Notes: generated from the sequence alone by a model not told the origin. DNA of 22,452 bases from Lachnospiraceae bacterium (GCA_017420605.1 JAFOIS010000134.1:1-22452); one strand, 5' to 3'; shown: positions 1-7,418, counted from the first letter of the stretch. Translations and numbers: made by a program.

Positions 1-254
1 ACGGAAGGCGTGAAATCCGGCCGGAGAACGAGCGTATCGCCTTCGCGGTCAAAGAACTTATAGAGATCGCGCGACGGCGTCGTACCGATCTCCCTGCCGA
101 ACACGTCGAAGTACTCGAAGGTCGGCGTCTCGATCTCATCGTACGCGTACGAGCGGAATACTTCGTCGATGCTTCGCATGATCTTCCGTTTTTTCCGCAG
201 TTCTTCTCCGTACACGTCGCGGACGCCGATCGCGGTATGCAGTGCTTTTTCCAT
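1..254 (-). CDS. hisZ: ATP phosphoribosyltransferase regulatory subunit HisZ, 5' part only (cut by window edge)
   Basis: This is the first 84 codons of a class II histidyl-tRNA-synthetase-like protein; the rest lies beyond the left edge. The peptide starts MEKALHTAIGVRDVYGEE and contains LVLRPDFTPS. HisZ paralogues typically have LRPD-[FM]-T at this place, where true histidyl-tRNA synthetases have RPEGT, so I call HisZ rather than HisS. HisZ has no aminoacylation role. It pairs with short-form HisG to give an active, histidine-inhibited enzyme for the first step of histidine synthesis. The ATG at 252-254 is preceded by a GGGAG ribosome binding site lying in the last codons of recU, with a gap of only five bases, so it is probably translated from the same message. 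A histidine operon should continue to the left. The HisZ call is an inference from one motif, because the HisRS-like C-terminal part is not visible. Confidence 0.8.
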   Translation of the reverse strand, partial: MEKALHTAIGVRDVYGEELRKKRKIMRSIDEVFRSYAYDEIETPTFEYFDVFGREIGTTPSRDLYKFFDREGDTLVLRPDFTPS

Positions 255-259
255 AGTTC

Positions 260-805
260 TTACTCCCTGTCCGTTTCCCGCGCATCGAGATCGCGCTGCA
301 GTCCCCTGAGAATGTTGACGTCGCTCATGTTTTCCCGTCCGAGGAAGAATTCCGGATCGAGTTCCTCATAGCGGAAACTCTTACGGCCGCCGTCCTCCGC
401 GCGTTTCCAGAACTTCATCATTTCCCGGAAGGTCATGTAGTAATACTCCTGCCGTTCCACATAAAAAATGATAAGGAAGGCGACGCCGTCCTGCTTTTCG
501 AAATCCCGCATGAATTCCACCTGGTGCGGATGAATATTCTGCAGCGGGAACGTATCCTGCGCGCATTCCTTCGCGTCGAAGCAGATCGGAATCCCCTGCA
601 CGGCGCCAATATAGTCGACCGTGCTCTTCCGGTCAAAATACGCGAGCGTGATATGGCGCGTCGCCGGATCGATCTCCACCGGTGTGATCGGTGTCGGCAC
701 TTTCTGTATAAGCGCGAGCCCGTCCCTGCGGTAATCCTCGATCAGGTGATTTAAGAGTTCCTCAAGGCCGGAGCCGCGCAGTCCTCTCGAATTCCAGGTC
801 GCCAT
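260..805 (-). CDS. recU: Holliday junction resolvase RecU
   Basis: A 181-residue protein of the RecU family, which cleaves four-way junctions during recombination and DNA repair in Firmicutes. The family signature runs through the middle: KVPTPITP (35-42), HITLAYFDRKSTVDYIG (51-67) and FDAKE (76-80). Asp64, Asp77 and Glu80 are likely metal-binding residues and Lys79 a likely catalytic lysine. NIHPHQVEFM (90-99) follows. I chose the ATG at 803-805 (MATWNSRGLRG). A longer reading from a TTG at 836-838 would run back into lepB and lacks a good ribosome binding site, whereas the ATG has GGGG about nine bases upstream and leaves only four bases after the lepB stop. In Bacillus recU is paired with a penicillin-binding protein gene; here it is sandwiched between lepB and hisZ, so it is probably read from the pepD-lepB message. 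Confidence 0.93.
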   Translation of the reverse strand: MATWNSRGLRGSGLEELLNHLIEDYRRDGLALIQKVPTPITPVEIDPATRHITLAYFDRKSTVDYIGAVQGIPICFDAKECAQDTFPLQNIHPHQVEFMRDFEKQDGVAFLIIFYVERQEYYYMTFREMMKFWKRAEDGGRKSFRYEELDPEFFLGRENMSDVNILRGLQRDLDARETDRE

Positions 806-809
806 TCTC

Positions 810-1421
810 TCATACCCCGTCCCCGGGCTTATATTCAAAGCCTTTGATCTTTGTTATAGGCCAGTATCGGAAGACCGCCTTTCCGAGGATCGCTTTTTCG
901 GATACGTAGTGCTGCTTCCAGTAACGGCTGTCATTCGAATGGTTCCGGTTGTCCCCCATTACGAAATAGCATCCGTCCGGAACCGAAAAATCGAGGTCTT
1001 CCGCCCTTTCCGTTCCTTTTACGAAGCTGTTGTCGAGCGGTTCCGTCTCTTCGCCGATATAGACGAGCCCCCCGCGGATATGGACCTCCTCGCCGGGCAG
1101 TCCGATCACGCGTTTGATAAAGTACTGGCTGGGATCGTCGGGGTAGCGGAAAATGATGATATCGAACCGTTCGACCTCCCCAAATCGGTAGGCAAGACGG
1201 CTGCCGAAGATGCGGTCGCCCTTCATGATCGTATCTTCCATGGATTCGGACGGGATCTGCGCATTGATCAGAATGACGCCGTTGATCAGAAACGCACAGG
1301 CAATGACGATAACGATCGTCTTTACATATTCAAGGATCTCCCGCAGGATCCTTTTCCCGCGGTCTTCCGCAGTGTTCTCCGTTCCGCTGTCCGGTATTCG
1401 TTTTCCGTCTGCTTCCATCAT
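810..1421 (-). CDS. lepB: Signal peptidase I
   Basis: A 203-residue type I signal peptidase, the membrane serine-lysine protease that removes signal peptides from exported proteins. An N-terminal charged stretch of about 33 residues is followed by one membrane helix (about 35-53). Then come the family boxes: IPSESMEDT (56-64) with catalytic Ser60, FIKRVIGLPGE (101-111) with catalytic Lys103, and VMGDNRNHSNDSR (154-166). One membrane segment and this length are usual for Gram-positive SipS-type enzymes. The open frame extends further upstream into the rluA-like gene, but the family-like part begins near two adjacent ATG codons. I use the first, at 1419-1421, which leaves a 35-base gap after the upstream stop. 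Its ribosome binding site is weak (CGGAAAA), so the exact start is uncertain. Confidence 0.93.
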   Translation of the reverse strand: MMEADGKRIPDSGTENTAEDRGKRILREILEYVKTIVIVIACAFLINGVILINAQIPSESMEDTIMKGDRIFGSRLAYRFGEVERFDIIIFRYPDDPSQYFIKRVIGLPGEEVHIRGGLVYIGEETEPLDNSFVKGTERAEDLDFSVPDGCYFVMGDNRNHSNDSRYWKQHYVSEKAILGKAVFRYWPITKIKGFEYKPGDGV

Positions 1422-1456
1422 GATCGTTTTCCGATGCAACTCCGTATTCTTTGTCG

Positions 1457-2452
1457 TCAGTACGCGTTTCTTTCCGGACCTTCTCCGGCTTCCCGCAGCG
1501 CTTCCCTCCCGAAAAGCTCTTCGATCACGTTTTTCATGTCCGAAGGACACGGTGACAGGATCGTTCTGCCCCGGAGATTTTTGAGCGCGGAATCGTCCGG
1601 GAAAGAGATCGAGAAGGCGTGCAGCATCTGCCGCCGTATACCCTTCCGCTTTCCGGTCACGTTATACTTCGGATCCCCCATCACCGGATTTCCGAGGTGT
1701 GAAAGATGCGCGCGGATCTGGTGCGGCCGCCCGGTATAGAGTGTGATGGCGAAAAGGCTCTCTCTGCCGTTCGTGTGAAGCACCTTTACCCCGGTCCGGA
1801 TCGGATCCGCTCCGTCAAGATACGTATCGCTCACTTCGGCCGTATTGGTCTTTTCATCCTTGCGCAGATACGCTTCGTAAATACCGTCAGAAAGCCCGCA
1901 TCCTTCCGTCAGCGCAAGATACACCTTCGTCACGCTCCGCTCTCGAAGCGCCTGCGTCAGCGCTTTTGTTCCGGCCAGCGTCTTTCCGAAGAGTACGATC
2001 CCGCTTGTATTGCGGTCGAGGCGGTTGGCCGGAGAAGCTTTGTATGCCGCCTCCTCTGTTCCCGCCGTCTGTGCCCTTGCCGAAAGCTCCGTGCGGACGA
2101 TATCGGTGAGCGATACGGTATTTGTGCGGTCTCCCTGTACGAGCATCCCCGCTTCTTTGGAAACGATAAGAACGTCCGTATCTTCATAAAGGATCACGGG
2201 ATGCCGTTCTCCGGGCGCCCTTGGAGATGGGTCTGCAAGGAAAGAGGCGATCGTTTCATCGGATAAATAAAGGGTGACCACGTCGCCGGCGGAAACTTTT
2301 TCGTTCCCTTCGGCCCGCTTTCCATTTCGCGTAATGTTCTTTTTGCGGAGCATCCGGTAGAGAAAGCTTTTCGGCGCTTTCGGAAGAAGGCGTGCAAGAA
2401 AATGGTCGAGGCGCGAGCCTTCCTCCGCGGCGGATACGGTCACGTTTTTCAT
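1457..2452 (-). CDS. RluA-family rRNA/tRNA pseudouridine synthase
   Basis: A 331-residue enzyme that converts specific uridines to pseudouridine in structured RNA. An N-terminal S4 RNA-binding domain (about 13-62) is followed by the catalytic domain, with NRLDRNTSG at 143-151 (catalytic Asp146), KVYLALTEG (176-184) and RPHQIRAHLSHLGNPVMGD (242-260). The S4 domain plus this order fits the RluC/RluD branch, which modifies 23S rRNA, but the exact target uridine cannot be read from sequence, so no symbol is given. The frame allows GTG at 2453-2455 or the adjacent ATG at 2450-2452. I prefer the ATG because AGGA then lies seven bases upstream. The gene starts just after the stop of the membrane protein gene and overlaps nothing, consistent with one operon. 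Confidence 0.9.
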   Translation of the reverse strand: MKNVTVSAAEEGSRLDHFLARLLPKAPKSFLYRMLRKKNITRNGKRAEGNEKVSAGDVVTLYLSDETIASFLADPSPRAPGERHPVILYEDTDVLIVSKEAGMLVQGDRTNTVSLTDIVRTELSARAQTAGTEEAAYKASPANRLDRNTSGIVLFGKTLAGTKALTQALRERSVTKVYLALTEGCGLSDGIYEAYLRKDEKTNTAEVSDTYLDGADPIRTGVKVLHTNGRESLFAITLYTGRPHQIRAHLSHLGNPVMGDPKYNVTGKRKGIRRQMLHAFSISFPDDSALKNLRGRTILSPCPSDMKNVIEELFGREALREAGEGPERNAY

Positions 2453-2461
2453 CACAGGTTC

Positions 2462-3067
2462 CTACAGAGACACGTTTTTGAGGTATGTAAGATAAAGTGC
2501 CTCGCCCGTTACGCCGGGGATCCGGCTGTCCTTTGCTTCTTTCACGCCGGCGCGCAGTTCGTCCCGGTGTTTTGCGAAGGAATCCAGACGTTCCAGAAAC
2601 TTCGGCAGGGAATCCATCACGTTCGCGTGAACGGTGAATCCTTCCGCCCGGATCACGTTTTCCATATGCTCCGCGGCGGCTTTCCTGTCCGGATCCTTAT
2701 ACGTCGCCAGAGCCGTGATGGTATTTCCGCAGACGCATACGGCGTCGAGCAGCGTGTTTTTGTCACCGTTCGTCAGGTACAGCTCATATCCCATCGTAAG
2801 TCCCTCCGCATGCCGGAGGATCTCTTCATAATCCTTCGCCGGCAGCGGCCGGATCGTATAGACCATGATCAGCGATACGATCGACATACAGGCCGGGATA
2901 CAGCAGACGAGCGAAAGGACCGAGATCATGTTTTTGTTCGTGCCCGTCACGATCCAGGCAGCTGCATACGCCGAAAGCGGCAACGCAAGGAGGACGACGC
3001 TTTTTACGAGCCGTATAAACCGTTCGTAAGCGATATACCCCGCTTCGCCCTTATGGATCTTCTTCAC
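2462..3067 (-). CDS. Two-helix membrane protein of unknown function
   Basis: I do not recognise a named family. The 201-residue product has a short basic N-terminus, two hydrophobic helices (about 20-40 and 47-71, the second with CCIPAC) and a soluble C-terminal part of about 125 residues that is charged and probably mostly helical. The start is GTG at 3065-3067, chosen because AGGAGG lies exactly five bases upstream. That ribosome binding site sits inside the last codons of the HAD hydrolase gene, and the two reading frames overlap by 17 bases, so translation is probably coupled. The hairpin topology suggests a membrane-anchored cytoplasmic domain. No catalytic motif is evident. It lies between a HAD hydrolase and a pseudouridine synthase, which gives no functional clue. 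Confidence 0.75.
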   Translation of the reverse strand: MKKIHKGEAGYIAYERFIRLVKSVVLLALPLSAYAAAWIVTGTNKNMISVLSLVCCIPACMSIVSLIMVYTIRPLPAKDYEEILRHAEGLTMGYELYLTNGDKNTLLDAVCVCGNTITALATYKDPDRKAAAEHMENVIRAEGFTVHANVMDSLPKFLERLDSFAKHRDELRAGVKEAKDSRIPGVTGEALYLTYLKNVSL

Positions 3068-3722
3068 AGAAGCCTCCTTTCAGAAGCTCTTCAAAGCTGT
3101 CGATCATTTCATCGGCAAGACGCCGCTTCTCTTCCCTGACAGGGGCTGAATAGACGTCCTCGACAGCGATCACGCGCATTCCGGCCGCTTTTCCCGCCAT
3201 GATGCCGAACGGCAGGTCTTCAAATACAAGACATTTCGCGGGATCCGTGTCAAGATGCCTTGCCGCGTAGAGATAAACGTCCGGTTCCGGCTTGTTGGAC
3301 CGCACCGTATCGCAGGTGACGACGAGATCGAAATACTGCCGTATTCCGTGCGCGGTAAGGCAGATCTCCGTGAGACCGTCGTGATTGCTGGTCACGATCG
3401 CGCATTTCTTTCCCCGCTCCTTAAGACGGCTTAAAAATGCCCGCGTCCCGTCGCGCAGCGGTACGTTCCGGTACATCTCCTCGGCCATCTTCTGCCAGTC
3501 GTCCATGATCGTATGGATGTCGTCTCTTATTCCAAAACGGCTGCGGAAATAGACGGCGACTTCCTCGAAACGCAGCCCCTCGAGATCCTTCTGGAGATCC
3601 GGGGGCGGCGTGATCCCGAAACGGGCCAGGTACACGAAGTCTATCTCCTTCCACATCCCCATGCTGTGAACGAGCGTGCCGTCCAGATCGAAGAGAAAGG
3701 CGTCAAAGTCCCCAAGACGCAT
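3051..3722 (-). CDS. HAD-superfamily hydrolase (phosphatase / beta-phosphoglucomutase-like)
   Basis: A 223-residue haloacid-dehalogenase-type phosphohydrolase. The four signature motifs are present in order: FDLDGTL (11-17) with nucleophile Asp12 and acid/base Asp14, VTSN (110-113), Lys144 in NKPEPD, and ED (168-169) in FEDLPFGI. The region between the first and second motifs (about 20-88) is a helical C1-type cap, as in beta-phosphoglucomutase and small sugar-phosphate phosphatases. Substrate cannot be inferred. The ATG overlaps the pepD stop as TAATG, with GAGGACAGG upstream, so the gene should be translationally coupled to pepD. Its own end contains the ribosome binding site of the next gene. 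Confidence 0.9.
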   Translation of the reverse strand: MRLGDFDAFLFDLDGTLVHSMGMWKEIDFVYLARFGITPPPDLQKDLEGLRFEEVAVYFRSRFGIRDDIHTIMDDWQKMAEEMYRNVPLRDGTRAFLSRLKERGKKCAIVTSNHDGLTEICLTAHGIRQYFDLVVTCDTVRSNKPEPDVYLYAARHLDTDPAKCLVFEDLPFGIMAGKAAGMRVIAVEDVYSAPVREEKRRLADEMIDSFEELLKGGFCEEDP

Positions 3723-5176
3723 TACCTGTCCTCATCTTTCATCGCGGCCAGTACGCGGAGCAGATATGCATACATACGCTGCGTGGACCCTACCGACAGC
3801 CTTTCCTTCGGCGTATGGATATCTCTCGCCTCCGGTCCCATGGAGACGATCTCCATTCCCGGGAAACGTTCCGAGAAGAAGCCGCATTCGAGGCCGCCGT
3901 GTGTGATCGCGTCGTTCGGCTCCCGGCCGAAGGTCTCCGCATACACGCGGTGCATCAGGGCAAGGAGTTTTGCGTCGGTATGGAATTCCCAGGCCGGATA
4001 ACGGCCGGAAAACGCGCAGGTGCCGCCCAGTGCCTCCGTCAGCGCGCAGATCCTGTCCGCCAGGGCGTCCCGGGCGGTCCCGCAGGCGCTTCGCGTAAGC
4101 GACATCGCCGTAAAAACTTCTTCCTCCGTTTCCAGAACACCGAGGTTTGTCGACGTTTCCGTCGCACCGGGGATCTTCGCGCTCATACGCTCGACACCGT
4201 GCGGAACGGCATAGAGGAAAGCGACGATCCTCTTCGCGCAGTCCTCCGAAAAGACGGCAGCTTCCGTTTCGACTCCTTCTGTCAGCCGTACGTAAAGGCC
4301 GTCGTCGATCCCTTCGAATTCGCCTCTCAGATCCTTCTCCGCGGCTGCGGCGGCTTCCTTCATCGCGGCAATATCCGCCCTGTCCGCAACAAGGCATGCG
4401 GCGGCGTTCTGCGCGATCGCGTTTTTCTTGTCTCCGCCGGCGATCGAAACGATCCCGAACGGGAACTCTTTTGCCAGGTGCCACAGGATCCTGCCGAGCA
4501 GCCGGTTCGCGCTGGCGACGGGCCTGTGGATCTCGCCGCCGGAATGCCCGCCCCTGAGGCCCCCGATCGAGAGCGTTAAGGAAACTCCTTTGCGGATCGT
4601 TCGCTGCAGCGGGAAATGCGAGATCGCCTCCATTCCGCCCGCGCAGCCGACGATGAAGGTGCCTTCCTCGTCGGAATCGAGATTGATCATGCGCCGCGCC
4701 CGGATCCAGGAGGGATCGAGCGCCATCGCGCCGTCCATTCCTGTCTCCTCATCGACGGTAAACAGCATTTCCAGCGCCGGATGCGAAAGCGAATCGTTAT
4801 CGAGGATCGCGAGCATATAGGCGACCGCGATGCCGTCGTCGGCGCCGAGCGTCGTTTTATCCGCATGGATCCATCCGCCTTCTTCCGTAAGCCTGATCGG
4901 ATCGGTCAGAAAATCATGGTCGGAATCCTCTTCCTTCACGCATACCATATCCACGTGACCCTGCAGCACGCAGGGAGCCGCCTTCTCATATCCCGGCGAA
5001 GCCTTCTTCCGGATCACGACGTTTCCGGTCGGATCGGACAGACAGGTAAGATCCCGTTCTTTTGCGAAAGACGTAAGATACGCCGTCATGCCGGCCGTAT
5101 TGCCGGATCCGCGCGGGATCTTCGAGATCTCCGAGAAATAATGGAAAACATCCTTCGGTTCCGGGTATTCTTTCAT
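3722..5176 (-). CDS. pepD: Aminoacyl-histidine dipeptidase PepD (M20 metallopeptidase)
   Basis: A 484-residue zinc dipeptidase of the PepD/carnosinase group, which splits Xaa-His and other unblocked dipeptides in the cytoplasm. The metal-binding M20 pattern is complete: LQGHVDMVC (71-79) with His74 and Asp76, GADDGIAVAY (111-120), DEETGMDGA (142-150) with Glu143 and Glu144, INLDSDEEG (164-172) with Asp167, and a late His454 in IHTPKERL. A lid/dimerisation domain lies between these, around 190-390. The length is typical. The ATG at 5174-5176 has AAGGAG seven bases upstream. That ribosome binding site begins only six bases after the T-run of a strong terminator, so expression must come from readthrough or from a promoter I could not identify. 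It heads a unit leading to hisZ. Confidence 0.93.
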   Translation of the reverse strand: MKEYPEPKDVFHYFSEISKIPRGSGNTAGMTAYLTSFAKERDLTCLSDPTGNVVIRKKASPGYEKAAPCVLQGHVDMVCVKEEDSDHDFLTDPIRLTEEGGWIHADKTTLGADDGIAVAYMLAILDNDSLSHPALEMLFTVDEETGMDGAMALDPSWIRARRMINLDSDEEGTFIVGCAGGMEAISHFPLQRTIRKGVSLTLSIGGLRGGHSGGEIHRPVASANRLLGRILWHLAKEFPFGIVSIAGGDKKNAIAQNAAACLVADRADIAAMKEAAAAAEKDLRGEFEGIDDGLYVRLTEGVETEAAVFSEDCAKRIVAFLYAVPHGVERMSAKIPGATETSTNLGVLETEEEVFTAMSLTRSACGTARDALADRICALTEALGGTCAFSGRYPAWEFHTDAKLLALMHRVYAETFGREPNDAITHGGLECGFFSERFPGMEIVSMGPEARDIHTPKERLSVGSTQRMYAYLLRVLAAMKDEDR

Positions 5177-5183
5177 AATGTCT

Positions 5184-5201
5184 CCTTTTTATGGAAAAAG
5201 G
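5184..5201 (-). promoter_or_regulatory. Possible hairpin covering the pepD ribosome binding site, overlapping the terminator
   Basis: CCTTTTT and AAAAAGG form an inverted repeat with a four-base loop (CCAT on the minus strand). The right arm contains the first bases of the AAGGAG ribosome binding site of pepD. The left arm is the foot and T-run of the terminator at 5195-5226, so the two structures compete for the same bases. The stem is seven pairs, five of them A-U, and therefore weak. Whether it forms or matters is inference. Confidence 0.4.
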
Positions 5202-5226
5202 GGATATTCGGATCCCGAACATCCCC
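5195..5226 (-). terminator. Strong intrinsic terminator after the coiled-coil gene
   Basis: On the minus strand GGGGATGTTCGG pairs with CCGAATATCCCC across a three-base loop. This gives a 12-pair stem including one G-U, followed at once by TTTTT. It ends the mgsA-like to coiled-coil unit. Its T-run can also take part in a second, weaker hairpin that covers the pepD ribosome binding site (5184-5201). Confidence 0.88.
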
Positions 5227-5248
5227 TCTGGCTACTTTTCTGCTGTGT

Positions 5249-5878
5249 TCAGATATCGTCTTCGTCTTCCGCATCTGTCGCATCCGAAGCAGCCGGAACG
5301 GGATCATCCGTTTCCGGCGTTTCGTGGACGACGGGCTCGGCAGGCGCCGCAAGCTCGGCACGGTTGCTGTTTACGACAGCCAGCGCGTTCTGCAGAGATT
5401 CGGACAGCGAACGGTATTTCGGTACGGCGTCATTGAGCGCGTTCTCAAGAAGCGCGCTGATGCGTCCGAGCATATCGTCCGTATAACTCAGAGCGGAATA
5501 ACGGATGTTGTTGGCGTCCGACGTCGCGGAATCGAGGATCGTCTGCGCCTGCTGATTCGATTTATTGATCGTCTCATTGGCCTGCGCGTAAGCCTGCTGC
5601 GTGACCTCATGCTCGTTGATCATGGCCTGCGCTTTTTCCTGCGCTTCCCGGATGATCTCGTCGGCTTTCGCCTGCGCGTCCGCAAGGATGGCGTCCTTGT
5701 TGGCGATGATCTTCTGATAGCGCTTGATCTCGTCCGGCGTCTTCAGCCGCAGTTCGCGCAGAAGTTCCTCCAGTTCTTCCTTATTGACGACGATCTTCGT
5801 CGTGGAAAGGGGCTGGAACCGGCAGCCGTCGATGTACTCTTCGATCTCTTCGATAATCTGTTCAATTCTGCTGGCCAT
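5249..5878 (-). CDS. Coiled-coil protein next to coaD (often annotated as V-ATPase subunit H-like)
   Basis: A 209-residue soluble, charged protein with a long predicted coiled coil. After a short head (1-40, including the [14 protein letters not shown] segment), residues 45 to about 175 carry Ala/Gln/Glu-rich heptad-like sequence ([20 protein letters not shown]). An acidic, Ala/Pro-rich tail (about 180-209) ends in DAEDEDDI. There is no catalytic motif and no membrane helix. Proteins of this type next to coaD in Clostridia are annotated as ATPase-like or DivIVA-like from coiled-coil similarity alone. A role in scaffolding or division is only a guess. The ATG at 5876-5878 has AAGGAG seven bases upstream within the coaD 3' end, and the frames overlap by 17 bases. 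It is the last gene before a strong terminator. Confidence 0.82.
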   Translation of the reverse strand: MASRIEQIIEEIEEYIDGCRFQPLSTTKIVVNKEELEELLRELRLKTPDEIKRYQKIIANKDAILADAQAKADEIIREAQEKAQAMINEHEVTQQAYAQANETINKSNQQAQTILDSATSDANNIRYSALSYTDDMLGRISALLENALNDAVPKYRSLSESLQNALAVVNSNRAELAAPAEPVVHETPETDDPVPAASDATDAEDEDDI

Positions 5879-6365
5879 TTGCGATCTCCTTATATTTCAT
5901 TATCAGCGCCCGCTCCACGGGAGGCGGGACCAGTTTCGAAATGTCGCCTCCGTGCTTCGCAACCTCTTTGACGATCGATGAACTTAAATACGCATACTGC
6001 AGATTGGTTATGAAAAACACGGTGTCGATCCCTTCGTCGAGCACCCTGTTCATCTGCGCCATCTGCAGCTCATATTCAAAATCCGTCGTCGCCCGAAGGC
6101 CCCGGATGATCGCGGCGGCTTTGCACTCGCGCACGAAATTCACCGAAAGCCCGTCGAAGGATTCGACGCGCACCGAAGGCATATCTTTCAGTACTTCTTT
6201 GAGTATATTAACACGTTCAATAGAAGAAAACAACGGACTTTTTGCCGAATTCACCAGTACGCCGACGATGACTTCATCGAACTGATTCGCCGCTCTTTTA
6301 ATGATATCGATGTGCCCGTTCGTGACCGGATCAAAGGATCCGGGATATACCGCCCTGCGGATCAT
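5862..6365 (-). CDS. coaD: Phosphopantetheine adenylyltransferase
   Basis: A 167-residue nucleotidyltransferase catalysing the fourth step of coenzyme A synthesis, transfer of AMP from ATP to 4'-phosphopantetheine. Family features are the N-terminal [15 protein letters not shown] (8-22) with the TNGH version of the HxGH motif (15-18), Lys42 in [27 protein letters not shown] (86-103) and the ATP-site segment [16 protein letters not shown] (126-141). Length and motifs are typical. The ATG overlaps the rsmD stop as ATGA, with GGGAGGAG upstream. The rsmD-coaD pair is a widely conserved bacterial neighbourhood. CoaD is essential where it has been tested. Confidence 0.97.
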   Translation of the reverse strand: MIRRAVYPGSFDPVTNGHIDIIKRAANQFDEVIVGVLVNSAKSPLFSSIERVNILKEVLKDMPSVRVESFDGLSVNFVRECKAAAIIRGLRATTDFEYELQMAQMNRVLDEGIDTVFFITNLQYAYLSSSIVKEVAKHGGDISKLVPPPVERALIMKYKEIANGQQN

Positions 6366-6922
6366 AGACTCCTCCCGCTCTCAAAAAAGAAATGCGCATG
6401 TCTCCCGTAGGATTTTACACGAACGGGCTTAAGTTCGCAACCGTTCAGAAAATCAAGATCCGTATCTGTTGGCGCCTCGAGGACGACAATGCCGCCGTCT
6501 GAGAGGATCTGCGTCTCCGCGATCGCCATGAGCGGTTCTTTTTCGAGTCCCTTTCCGAAAGGCGGATCCAGGAAGATCACGTCGAACCGTTCCCGCTTCG
6601 AAAGCCTTCTTATGCAGGAAGAAGCGTCCTCGCGCAGGATCTCCGCATGGCCGCCCAGTCTTGTGAAAGCAAGATTCTCCTCGATGATGCGGATGGCCGT
6701 ACGCGAAAGATCCGCAAACACGCATTTTGCCGCGCCGCGGCTCAAAGCTTCGATCCCGATCGCGCCGCTGCCCGCAAAAAGGTCAAGAAAACTGCAGCCG
6801 AAGAGACGCGGCTGCAGGATATTAAAGAGCGTTTCTTTTGTTTTATCGGTTGTCGGACGGATATCCTGACCGGGTGCGGTCTTAAGCGGAAGCGAACGTG
6901 CCGACCCGGCGATGACACGCAT
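6362..6922 (-). CDS. rsmD: 16S rRNA (guanine(966)-N2)-methyltransferase
   Basis: A 186-residue SAM-dependent methyltransferase of the RsmD family, which methylates G966 (E. coli numbering) in 16S rRNA of the assembling 30S subunit. It begins [30 protein letters not shown] (22-36) is the conserved family segment, [18 protein letters not shown] (47-64) is the SAM-binding loop, and LDPPFGKG (118-125) is the catalytic DPPF of N-methyltransferases. Its start overlaps the stop of the upstream methylglyoxal-synthase-like gene as TAATG, so it depends on that gene's promoter and probably on its translation. coaD follows with a four-base overlap. Confidence 0.96.
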   Translation of the reverse strand: MRVIAGSARSLPLKTAPGQDIRPTTDKTKETLFNILQPRLFGCSFLDLFAGSGAIGIEALSRGAAKCVFADLSRTAIRIIEENLAFTRLGGHAEILREDASSCIRRLSKRERFDVIFLDPPFGKGLEKEPLMAIAETQILSDGGIVVLEAPTDTDLDFLNGCELKPVRVKSYGRHAHFFFESGRSL

Positions 6923-7329
6923 TACTCTTCACTCCGCTTCAGGCTGAGACGCCAGTCAAGGTCGCCGTTTGCCAGTCCCATGATCAGCAGCTCCGCCGAT
7001 GCGATATTGGTGGCAAGCGGGATATTGTACTGGTCACAGGCCCGTACGATCAGGTAAATATCCGGCACATTCGGCTCATTCATGTAGGGATTATAGAAAT
7101 AGATCACCATATCCATATCCCCGCGCGCGACCATGTCGGTGAACTGTTTGTCACCGCCTATATCGCCCGGCAGGAATTTATGGATACGGAGATTCGTGAC
7201 GTCCTCTACATGCTTGCCGGTCGCATACGTTGCATAAACGTCGTGTTTTGCTAGGATCCCTTTATAGGCGATGCAAAAATCGTCCATCAGGCTTTTTTTA
7301 CTGTTCTGTGCAGTAATACCGATATTCAT
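6922..7329 (-). CDS. Divergent methylglyoxal synthase-like protein
   Basis: A 135-residue protein with the methylglyoxal synthase fold. That family turns dihydroxyacetone phosphate into methylglyoxal and phosphate. Similarity runs the full length, for example LPGDIGGDKQ (53-62), PLATNIASAELLI (104-116) and GDLDWR (122-127). Ungapped comparison from memory with the E. coli enzyme (offset 11) keeps the two central aspartates (Asp71 as Asp60, Asp101 as Asp90) and Lys23 (Lys12). However, His19, Asp20, Asp91 and His98 become Gln8, Asn9, Asn80 and Asn87, and the phosphate loop TGTTG reads TYATG. Activity is therefore uncertain, and I give no symbol. The ATG at 7327-7329 is preferred over an in-frame GTG at 7342-7344, which has no ribosome binding site. 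The gene has its own promoter upstream, between recG and rsmD, which often lie close together in Firmicutes. Confidence 0.82.
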   Translation of the reverse strand: MNIGITAQNSKKSLMDDFCIAYKGILAKHDVYATYATGKHVEDVTNLRIHKFLPGDIGGDKQFTDMVARGDMDMVIYFYNPYMNEPNVPDIYLIVRACDQYNIPLATNIASAELLIMGLANGDLDWRLSLKRSEE

Positions 7330-7370
7330 CTCTTTAGGCCTCACATGTTTGCTGTTGAATATTCGTGTAT

Positions 7371-7399
7371 ATTTTAGCAGACGCTTTTTATCAATGCAA
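7371..7399 (-). promoter_or_regulatory. Sigma-A promoter for the mgsA-like/rsmD/coaD unit
   Basis: On the minus strand TTGCAT (7394-7399) and TAAAAT (7371-7376) are separated by exactly 17 bases. TGC directly before the -10 box gives an extended -10. The surroundings are strongly A+T-rich compared with the rest of the window. The start codon lies about 40 bases downstream. A 13-base palindrome sits just upstream of the -35 box. Confidence 0.72.
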
Positions 7400-7405
7400 G
7401 AAAAA

Positions 7406-7418
7406 GGTAAAATTTACC
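7406..7418. promoter_or_regulatory. 13-base perfect palindrome upstream of the promoter
   Basis: GGTAAA-A-TTTACC is a perfect six-plus-six inverted repeat with a one-base centre, seven bases upstream of the -35 box of the mgsA-like gene. Its size and position suit an operator or activator site. On the minus strand it is followed by TTTTT, so a weak recG terminator is the alternative reading, although a hairpin here would have at most five pairs with a three-base loop. Confidence 0.4.

Noticed and set aside
1..254. Histidyl-tRNA synthetase (HisS) instead of HisZ
   Set aside because: Motif 2 reads LRPDFTPS rather than the RPEGT of true synthetases; only the N-terminus is visible, so some doubt remains.
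806..838. Longer recU start at TTG
   Set aside because: It would overlap lepB and has no clear ribosome binding site; the ATG at 803-805 begins the family-like MATWNSRGLRG.
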